From the NCBI RefSeq assembly GCF_900537085.1, contig NZ_UNRE01000002.1, positions 558,289 to 622,288 on the forward strand: a stretch of DNA of 64,000 nucleotides, written 5' to 3'. A program made the position numbers and the translations under genes. Within the stretch, counting starts at the first letter, position 1. Every line of letters begins with the position of its first letter. This DNA is from Agarivorans sp. Alg241-V36 (GTDB lineage Bacteria > Pseudomonadota > Gammaproteobacteria > Enterobacterales > Celerinatantimonadaceae). Below are positions 58,015-64,000 of this stretch, piece after piece. The notes below the pieces were generated by a model. The model searched no databases. It saw nothing but the letters and a program-made list of their open reading frames with translations, and was not told where the DNA came from.

Positions 58015-60150
58015 TTACTTGCTTTGGCCTGCTTGAATTGCAGTTAGTGCGATGGTGTAAACAATGTCGTCTACCAATGCACCACGTGACAAATCGTTCA
58101 CAGGTTTAGCCATGCCTTGCAGCATAGGACCAATACTGATTAGGTCGGCACTACGTTGTACAGCTTTGTAGGTGGTGTTACCGGTGTTCAAATCTGGGAA
58201 GATAAACACGGTAGCTTTACCTGCTACAGGGCTGTTAGGCGCCTTGCTTTTAGCAACGTTTTCCATGATTGCTGCATCGTACTGAAGCGGACCATCAATG
58301 ATTAGCTCAGGGCGACGCTCTTTAGCAATTTTGGTAGCTTCACGCACTTTCTCTACGTCTGAACCAGAGCCTGAGCTGCCGGTAGAGTAAGAAATCATAG
58401 CAACACGTGGCTCGATACCAAAGGCAACTGCAGACTCCGCAGATTGAATGGCAATATCTGCCAATTGCTCTGCGCTTGGGTCTGGATTAATCGCACAGTC
58501 ACCATAAACCAATACTTGGTCAGGTAGCAGCATAAAGAAGATAGAGCTTACTAAGTTGTAGCCCGGTGCGGTTTTAATTAACTGCAGCGGTGGGCGAATG
58601 GTGTTGGCTGTGGTGTTAACCGCGCCAGATACCAAACCGTCTACCTCTTCGTTGGCTAACATCATAGTACCCAGTACTACGTTGTCTTCTAATTGCTCTT
58701 TGGCAACAACTTCGGTAAGGCCTTTGCCTTTACGCAGCTCTACCATTGGCGCAACGTATTTGCCTTGGATCTCTTCAGGGTTGAAGATCTCCACATTCTC
58801 ACCAAGTACAACACCTTGCTGACTTGCAGTACGCTGAATAACGTCAGGGTTACCTAGCAATACTGGGCGAGCAATACCGCGTTCGGCACAGATAGCTGCA
58901 GCAGCGATAGTGCGCGGCTCTTCGCCTTCTGGCAACACGATACGCTTGTTAGCGTTGCGTGCCATTTCGGTTAACTGGTAACGGAAAGCTGGTGGCGATA
59001 AACGACGGGCGCGAGCTGAAATAGCAGTCAGCGATTCAATCCAATGTTTGTCGATGTGACCAGCTACGTAATCTTGTACTAGTTCGATGCGTTGAGAGTC
59101 ATCTACTGGGATTTCAGCATTAAAGCTTTGAAGCGCTAATGAAGTTTGCCAAGTATTTGAATTGATAAGCATAACAGGCAAGCCTGTAGCAAATGCACCT
59201 TCACATAACTTAAGTACTTGTGGCTCTGGTTGGTAACCGCCAGTAAGCAGTAGGGCACCAATCTTAACGCCGTTCATGGCTGCTAGACAGGCCGATACAA
59301 TCACGTCTGAACGGTCGCCAGACGTTACCAACAAGCTGCCTGCATTAAAGTGCTCAACCATGTTTGGAATACTGCGCGCACAGAAGGTTACGCGACCTAG
59401 GCGGGTATCCATGTCACCTTCATTAATGATGGTGGCATTTAAGTGGTTAGCTAAGTCTCGGGCACGAGGTGCAACAAGCGGTGCATTCCAAGGTACACAA
59501 CCTAAGATACGCAATGGGCTTTTGCCAAACATTTGCAGTACTTCAAGGTTGGTTGAATGATCTGATTTGTTATCGAACATTTCGGTCAGATCTGGACGAG
59601 TAATTTCGTGCTCGTCGATTGGCGCGCCAACTTTGTTAATAATGCAGCCAATAATGCGTTTGTTCTTCAAGCCGCCAAAGTTGTTACAGGCAATTTCCAT
59701 GCGCTCTTTTAGCTGCTGAGAAGTATCGCTACCCGGATTAGTCACAAACACCATGTCAGCGTCTAATGCCTTGGCAATACCGTAGTTCACATTGGTTGCA
59801 TAAGGCGACTCTGAGGTAGGTACTAAGCCTTCAACTACTACAATTTCAGCCCCAGAAGTTGCAGAGTTAAAACGCGCTACAATGCCTTCGAGTAAATCGT
59901 CGATTTGGTTGGCACTGATGAGGTTTTCTGCGTAAGCCTGGGTGAAAGGCTCTGGAGGAATAATGTTTGAAGCTTGACGGATAATAGCGGTAGAACGTTC
60001 GGCACCTTTCTCACGCGTTTTAGGCTGCGCGATAGGTTTGAAAAAGTTCACGTTTACGCCATTACGTTCCATAGCGCGAACCATACCAAGGCTGACGGAT
60101 GTTACACCAACACCAACGCCAACTGGGATTAACATAATTGTACGAGCCAC
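58015..60150 (-). CDS. pta: Phosphate acetyltransferase
   Basis: 711 residues, the long enterobacterial-type Pta: an N-terminal P-loop-like regulatory domain (about 1-220; [25 protein letters not shown]), a DRTGG domain (about 230-345; [18 protein letters not shown]) and the catalytic PTA_PTB domain (about 390-705; [14 protein letters not shown] and [19 protein letters not shown]). It converts acetyl-CoA and phosphate to acetyl phosphate. It follows ackA in the same operon, with a 67-base gap containing a hairpin. Confidence 0.96.
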   Translation of the reverse strand: MARTIMLIPVGVGVGVTSVSLGMVRAMERNGVNVNFFKPIAQPKTREKGAERSTAIIRQASNIIPPEPFTQAYAENLISANQIDDLLEGIVARFNSATSGAEIVVVEGLVPTSESPYATNVNYGIAKALDADMVFVTNPGSDTSQQLKERMEIACNNFGGLKNKRIIGCIINKVGAPIDEHEITRPDLTEMFDNKSDHSTNLEVLQMFGKSPLRILGCVPWNAPLVAPRARDLANHLNATIINEGDMDTRLGRVTFCARSIPNMVEHFNAGSLLVTSGDRSDVIVSACLAAMNGVKIGALLLTGGYQPEPQVLKLCEGAFATGLPVMLINSNTWQTSLALQSFNAEIPVDDSQRIELVQDYVAGHIDKHWIESLTAISARARRLSPPAFRYQLTEMARNANKRIVLPEGEEPRTIAAAAICAERGIARPVLLGNPDVIQRTASQQGVVLGENVEIFNPEEIQGKYVAPMVELRKGKGLTEVVAKEQLEDNVVLGTMMLANEEVDGLVSGAVNTTANTIRPPLQLIKTAPGYNLVSSIFFMLLPDQVLVYGDCAINPDPSAEQLADIAIQSAESAVAFGIEPRVAMISYSTGSSGSGSDVEKVREATKIAKERRPELIIDGPLQYDAAIMENVAKSKAPNSPVAGKATVFIFPDLNTGNTTYKAVQRSADLISIGPMLQGMAKPVNDLSRGALVDDIVYTIALTAIQAGQSK

Positions 60151-60179
60151 GGCTGTACCTCTTAAGTTAAGTGATAGAA

Positions 60180-60204
60180 CAAGGCTGAGTATTACTCAGC
60201 CTTG
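60180..60204 (-). repeat. Intercistronic hairpin between ackA and pta
   Basis: CAAGGCTGAGT / ACTCAGCCTTG, perfect 11-bp stem with a 3-base loop and no T-run. It is probably an RNA processing or stabilising element that tunes the ackA:pta ratio rather than a full terminator. Confidence 0.6.
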
Positions 60205-60217
60205 ATAAGAATCTGCA

Positions 60218-61420
60218 TTAAGCTTGAGTTAACGCCACTGCATCTTGTGCAATTACCATCTCTTCGTTAGTTGGAATAACTAAGATTGGACGGCTTGAGC
60301 TAGTGCCAATGTTACCTGAATTACCAAAACGTGCATCCAAGTTTGCTTGCTCATCTAAGCTAAAGCCTAATAGGGCTAGCTTTTCGATAGTAAGTTTACG
60401 AACTAGCGCTGAGTTTTCACCAATACCACCGGTAAATACTAAGGCGTCTAATTTACCGTCCATTGAGGCTGCGTAAGACATAATGCTTTTCGCTAGGCGG
60501 TAGGTGAATACGTTCATCGCACGAATCGCTGGTTCTTTACCTTCGCCATAACCGTCTTCGGCGTAACGACAATCACTGCTTGCTTCGGTTAAGCCCATTA
60601 AACCAGACTGCTTGTGCAGCATGTTGTTTACTTCTTTTAGGGTGTAACCTTCGCGATCAACAAGGTGGAAGATAATGGCTGGGTCAATGTCGCCACTGCG
60701 GGTACCCATTACCAAACCTTCTAACGGAGTTAAGCCCATGCTGGTATCAAAGCTCTTACCGTTTTTAACTGCACAAATTGAAGCGCCATTACCTAGGTGA
60801 GCGGTAATAACGTTAGTTTGTTCGATTGGCTGTTCTAACACGGCCGCAGCTTCACGAGATACAAATAAGTGGCTGGTACCGTGCATGCCGTAACGGCGGA
60901 TGCCTTTTTCGCGGTATAACTTGTAAGGTAGCGCGTACAAGTATGAGCTTTCTGGCATAGTTTGGTGGAAAGCCGTGTCAAATACCGCAACGTGTGGACG
61001 TTTAGGGAAACAAGCTTGAGCTGCTCGAATACCGATTAAAGCCGCAGGGTTATGTAAAGGCGCAAGACCAGAACAGGCTTCGATACCTTCTACAACCGCT
61101 TCATCAATGATTGCTGATTTGGTGAATTTTTCACCGCCATGAACAACGCGGTGACCAATTGCAACGATGTCGTTTAAGATTTCTGGGTTAGCTTCAAGAA
61201 TATTTTTAACGATGAATTCGATGGCTTCGCGGTGAGATGCATAAGCACCTAGGCTTGATTCGTTTTTCTCACCTTGCGCTTTCCATTTAAGGCGCGCATC
61301 TTCCAAATTAAAGCATTCTGCTAAACCAGAAATAATCTCTTCGCCACTTAACGCATTAAGAACTGCAAATTTAAGTGAAGAGCTACCACAGTTAAGAACG
61401 AGTACCAGCTTGTTGCTCAT
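60218..61420 (-). CDS. ackA: Acetate kinase
   Basis: 400 residues. The ASKHA fold is recognisable by [16 protein letters not shown] (1-20 region), [32 protein letters not shown] and FTGGIGENS. It makes ATP and acetate from acetyl phosphate during overflow and fermentation. It is first in the ackA-pta operon and divergent from yfbV, as in E. coli. Confidence 0.97.
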   Translation of the reverse strand: MSNKLVLVLNCGSSSLKFAVLNALSGEEIISGLAECFNLEDARLKWKAQGEKNESSLGAYASHREAIEFIVKNILEANPEILNDIVAIGHRVVHGGEKFTKSAIIDEAVVEGIEACSGLAPLHNPAALIGIRAAQACFPKRPHVAVFDTAFHQTMPESSYLYALPYKLYREKGIRRYGMHGTSHLFVSREAAAVLEQPIEQTNVITAHLGNGASICAVKNGKSFDTSMGLTPLEGLVMGTRSGDIDPAIIFHLVDREGYTLKEVNNMLHKQSGLMGLTEASSDCRYAEDGYGEGKEPAIRAMNVFTYRLAKSIMSYAASMDGKLDALVFTGGIGENSALVRKLTIEKLALLGFSLDEQANLDARFGNSGNIGTSSSRPILVIPTNEEMVIAQDAVALTQA

Positions 61421-61724
61421 TTATAGACACCTGTTGTTGAATTTGTTCAATTATAGACAGTGAAAGAAAAAACGTCGGGCATTGCGAGACACGTTTTTCG
61501 TTTCAGATTTTCAGTCTCTGACTAAGGCAAATTAGATTTGACCTAGTGCCTTGGTCTCAATCAAGCTACACTTAACAAATAAGCTGATCTATATGAAACC
61601 GTTTGCCGGGGTAATGATAACCGAAAGCAAATTCTATTCATATATGTCATACTAATAACTAGCTAATAATGTAAAAAAATTACAAGTTTATTGGTTTAAG
61701 TCAATTTTGAGTGTTGAGGTGCCC
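61421..61724. promoter_or_regulatory. Divergent ackA / yfbV control region with FNR-like site
   Basis: About 300 bases without a gene. TTGGTCTCAATCAA (61551-61564) differs from the FNR consensus TTGAT-N4-ATCAA by one base. ackA-pta is known to respond to oxygen in relatives, so an anaerobic regulator site is reasonable here. Confidence 0.45.
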
Positions 61725-62186
61725 ATGGGCAAATTCTCTGAAATGTTAAATGATGGTCGTGAATACATGAAACGCTGGCCTAATCAGCGTGTACTGGCCC
61801 CTATCTTTCCTGAGAATCGTGTTATTTTTGCTACTTCACTAGCGATGAAAACCATGCCTGCGATTGCTGTGGTTACGGTAATGATGCCGTACATGGCTAA
61901 TTTGACTGAAATATTACCACAATCTGTAATGATGGCGATGGTGATCTTTTTAATGCCTTTACATGGTTTGTATTGGTTGGGGCGTCGTGCAAATTCGCAA
62001 CTTCCACCAAGCCTTGCTACTTGGTATCGTGACTTACATCACAAGTTGGCCGAGGCTGGTGAGAGTATTGCCCCCGCTGTTACTCAACCTCGTTATGCAG
62101 AGTTAGCAGATTTGTTGCGAAAAGCTTTCAAACGTTTTGATAAGAGTTTTGTGTTAACTGACGATTTTAGCGATCAGTCTCGCTGA
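61725..62186 (+). CDS. yfbV: UPF0208 membrane protein YfbV
   Basis: 153 residues from ATG 61725 (GAGGTG upstream; an in-frame TTG at 61707 is weaker). Two membrane helices (about 40-62 and 66-88) are flanked by WPNQRVLAPIFPENRVI and LGRRANSQLPPSLATWYRDLHHKL, the UPF0208 signature. Synteny with ackA-pta supports the name. In E. coli YfbV affects Ter macrodomain insulation; whether that holds here is unknown. It overlaps rlmA convergently by 13 bases. Confidence 0.9.
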   Translation: MGKFSEMLNDGREYMKRWPNQRVLAPIFPENRVIFATSLAMKTMPAIAVVTVMMPYMANLTEILPQSVMMAMVIFLMPLHGLYWLGRRANSQLPPSLATWYRDLHHKLAEAGESIAPAVTQPRYAELADLLRKAFKRFDKSFVLTDDFSDQSR

Positions 62187-62971
62187 TATAATTGTAATAC
62201 AAATTCAAAGTCCATTTCGAACTTATCACTTAGTTCAAGATGCTGTTCCAACTCTTTGTTTTTCTTCCATGCAAAGGGTGTCATCATACATAATGCGTTC
62301 ATATCTGCTTGGTTTAAGCGGCTTGTTTGGGCGATTTTTTGTTGTTCCAATAAATGCCAACCTGCCATAGCTTCGGCTTGCTCCGAGTGAGCTTGAAGAT
62401 CTTTGTACAACAGAGTACGAAGTTTAGATAAGTGCATAGCCCCAGGGACTACTTTAAGTAAGTAAGACTTAGCCTTACTGATGCGTAATAACTCTTGGTT
62501 ATCACTAGGCGCAAATACTCTCACCGTAAAGTCGATACTGTTATCGGCAATGGGCAGGCGATGGTTGCTGGCGACAAAAAATTGCGCCTGCTTACAGCGC
62601 TTAGCGGCCATGCGAATGCCGTCTTTCGCAATATCAATGCCTATCACAGGGTTTGTGTTACTCTGTTGTCTTTGAATTGCTTGGGTGTAGTAACCCTCTC
62701 CACAACCCAGATCAACAATACTTTGGACAGAATATTGGCTGATGACTTGGTTTATAGCGTTTGCCAAAAACTCAAAATGTCCTTGATTGAGAAAGTTTTG
62801 CCTTGCTTGCAGCATCGCTTTGCTGTCGCCAGGTTGTTTTGAGTGTTTGTGTTGAACCGCCAGCAGGTTGGTATAACCTTCTTTTGCTTGATCAAAACAA
62901 TGGCCATTGTCGCAGGACCATTGTTTATCTTGCAGGCTTAAAGAGTGCTGACAAATTGGGCAGATAATCAT
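62174..62971 (-). CDS. rlmA: 23S rRNA (guanine-N1)-methyltransferase
   Basis: 265 residues. The N-terminal zinc finger is CPIC ... CDNGHCFD (residues 4-25); a short linker (EGYTNLL) leads to a Rossmann methyltransferase with VDLGCGEGYYTQA and the acidic pocket around IGIDIAKDG. This is RlmA, which methylates G745 (E. coli numbering) in 23S rRNA. It lies between yfbV (convergent) and pflA (upstream, same strand, 24 bases away). Confidence 0.9.
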   Translation of the reverse strand: MIICPICQHSLSLQDKQWSCDNGHCFDQAKEGYTNLLAVQHKHSKQPGDSKAMLQARQNFLNQGHFEFLANAINQVISQYSVQSIVDLGCGEGYYTQAIQRQQSNTNPVIGIDIAKDGIRMAAKRCKQAQFFVASNHRLPIADNSIDFTVRVFAPSDNQELLRISKAKSYLLKVVPGAMHLSKLRTLLYKDLQAHSEQAEAMAGWHLLEQQKIAQTSRLNQADMNALCMMTPFAWKKNKELEQHLELSDKFEMDFEFVLQLYQRD

Positions 62972-62995
62972 CTAAGGCTTAATCTCGCAGTGCCA

Positions 62996-63736
62996 TTAAT
63001 AAATAACTTTATCGTGGTACTGTTTTAGTATACCGCTTATGGTTTCCATGGTGTCTTTACTAGGTGGTTTAACACCTGCAAGCGGGTAGTTTTCACCCAT
63101 GGCTGTCCATTTGTGCTTGCCTAGTTCGTGATAAGGCAAGAGCTCAATTTTTTCTACATTGTCGAACGGGGCTAAAAACTCACCTAAGTCATGGGCAGAC
63201 TTTTCATCATCGGTGAAGCCGGGCACAACTACATAGCGGATCCAGGTTTTTTGGCCAACTTTGTGTAAGTAACGGGCAAAGTCTAGAGTACGTTTATTGC
63301 TAACACCTACGAGGTCTTGGTGCACGTCATCGTGGATTTGCTTAATGTCGAGCATGACTAAATCAGAGACATCTAATAGCTCATCAATAACATCGGTATG
63401 TTTGCGTACATATCCGTTAGTGTCTAAGCAGGTATGAATACCTTGCGCTTGGCATTCTCGGAATAGGTCCCGCACAAATTCAGCTTGCAGAATTGCTTCA
63501 CCACCGCTGGCAGTTACGCCACCACCACTGGCATTCATAAAACGTCGATAGGGGGTAAGGTCACTCATTAGTTCGGTAACGCTGACTTCTTTGCCACCGT
63601 GTAAATCCCAAGTATCACGGTTATGGCAATATTGGCAGCGCATTAAGCAACCCTGCATAAATACAATAAACCTGATCCCTGGTCCATCAACGGTTCCGCA
63701 AGACTCAGTAGAATGAATTCGCCCAATCTTTGACAT
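62996..63736 (-). CDS. pflA: Pyruvate formate-lyase activating enzyme
   Basis: 246 residues from ATG 63736 (GGAG upstream). Radical SAM motif CLMRCQYC (Cys30-34-37 region), SGGEAILQ for SAM binding, and the family stretch TCLDTNGYV. It makes the glycyl radical on PflB when oxygen is absent. It follows pflB on the same strand, separated by a terminator, so it is expressed at a lower level. Confidence 0.95.
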   Translation of the reverse strand: MSKIGRIHSTESCGTVDGPGIRFIVFMQGCLMRCQYCHNRDTWDLHGGKEVSVTELMSDLTPYRRFMNASGGGVTASGGEAILQAEFVRDLFRECQAQGIHTCLDTNGYVRKHTDVIDELLDVSDLVMLDIKQIHDDVHQDLVGVSNKRTLDFARYLHKVGQKTWIRYVVVPGFTDDEKSAHDLGEFLAPFDNVEKIELLPYHELGKHKWTAMGENYPLAGVKPPSKDTMETISGILKQYHDKVIY

Positions 63737-63753
63737 TTGTTTCTCCAAAAAAA

Positions 63754-63781
63754 AACCTTGCCCAAAAACTTGGGCAAGGTT
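63754..63781 (-). terminator. Terminator after pflB
   Basis: AACCTTGCCCAA / TTGGGCAAGGTT, 12-bp stem, 4-base loop, followed on the minus strand by a run of nine Ts. Confidence 0.93.
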
Positions 63782-63826
63782 AATTATAACCGTAGTCTCT
63801 GCTAAGCAGAACTACTTAACGTTCAA

Positions 63827-64000
63827 TTACATACTTTGTGTGAAAGTACGAGTAATTACGTCTTGTTGTTGCTCTGGTGTTAGCGAGTTAAAGCGTACTG
63901 CATAACCCGATACACGGATGGTAAGCTGAGGGTATTTCTCAGGATTTTCCATCGCATCAACCAACATTTCACGGTTCATTACGTTTACGTTTAAGTGTTG
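63827..64000 (-). CDS. pflB: Formate C-acetyltransferase, C-terminal part (partial)
   Basis: The frame enters from the right edge and ends at 63827. The visible 57 residues include the glycyl-radical motif RVSGYAVRF and end RTFTQSM. This is the C-terminal end of pyruvate formate-lyase, which splits pyruvate to formate and acetyl-CoA. Together with pflA, pta and ackA it makes up the mixed-acid fermentation route in this region. Confidence 0.95.
   Translation of the reverse strand, partial: QHLNVNVMNREMLVDAMENPEKYPQLTIRVSGYAVRFNSLTPEQQQDVITRTFTQSM

Overview
The window reads as the chromosome of a marine gammaproteobacterium of the Alteromonadales/Vibrionales type. I infer this from the gene order yfbV / ackA-pta / rlmA / pflA-pflB at the right end, from gltX lying between tRNA-Val(UAC) and tRNA-Ala(GGC) clusters (an arrangement also known from E. 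coli), and from the density of two-component, LysR and polysaccharide-type sulfatase genes. The species cannot be named from sequence reading alone.

Layout. 1-1.6 kb: tail of a copper/metal-handling locus (DUF2946-like protein, cytochrome c, DUF411/CopG-type protein). 1.7-5.9 kb: solute-binding protein, homocysteine S-methyltransferase-like enzyme, LysR regulator, DUF1989 protein and a small membrane protein. 5.9-6.95 kb: a minus-strand array of five intact tRNA-Val(UAC) genes plus three decayed copies, with its own strong promoter and triplicated terminator hairpins. 7.1-11.6 kb: gltX, a STAS / response-regulator-phosphatase-kinase partner-switch pair, and two tRNA-Ala. 11.7-13.9 kb: a secreted orphan and an IscU-like / GGGtGRT pair of unknown function.

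14.0-33.2 kb is the main accessory region. It opens with a secreted MACPF-like protein and a TULIP/BPI-like lipid-binding protein. A 14.5-kb block follows, bracketed by two directly oriented 785-bp elements that each encode only a small tyrosine recombinase. The block holds a PafA-like phosphatase, a six-gene MoxR / DUF58 / DUF4381 / VWA / VWA-TPR / BatD operon, a Ser-type sulfatase, a soluble GAF histidine kinase with a LuxR-type response regulator, the radical-SAM sulfatase-maturating enzyme, and a catalase cut off at the right-hand element. A shared palindrome (TAGGA-N4-TCCTA) stands in front of the sulfatase, the maturase and the small-protein/phosphatase transcription unit. The block therefore looks like one regulated, mobile system: sensing by the two-component pair, sulfatase activation by the maturase, and envelope chaperoning by the MoxR/VWA complex. 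This is the best candidate in the window for an undescribed system.

33.3-43.9 kb is ordinary: LysR regulators, a VOC protein, a TauE/SafE permease, a polar amino-acid ABC transporter, a DUF389 membrane protein, and a Zur / zinc GTPase pair. 44.0-46.6 kb is a small decayed accessory patch: a frameshifted KAP NTPase and a type VI amidase effector (Tae4, frameshifted) with its intact immunity gene (Tai4). 46.6-57.9 kb holds esterases, a 3-methyladenine glycosylase, folM/folK, an AI-2E-type transporter, a methyltransferase, a DUF1538 pair with a PII-like protein, and a DoxX / ECF-sigma module. 58.0-64 kb is core fermentation: pta, ackA, yfbV, rlmA, pflA and the C-terminal end of pflB with its glycyl-radical motif.
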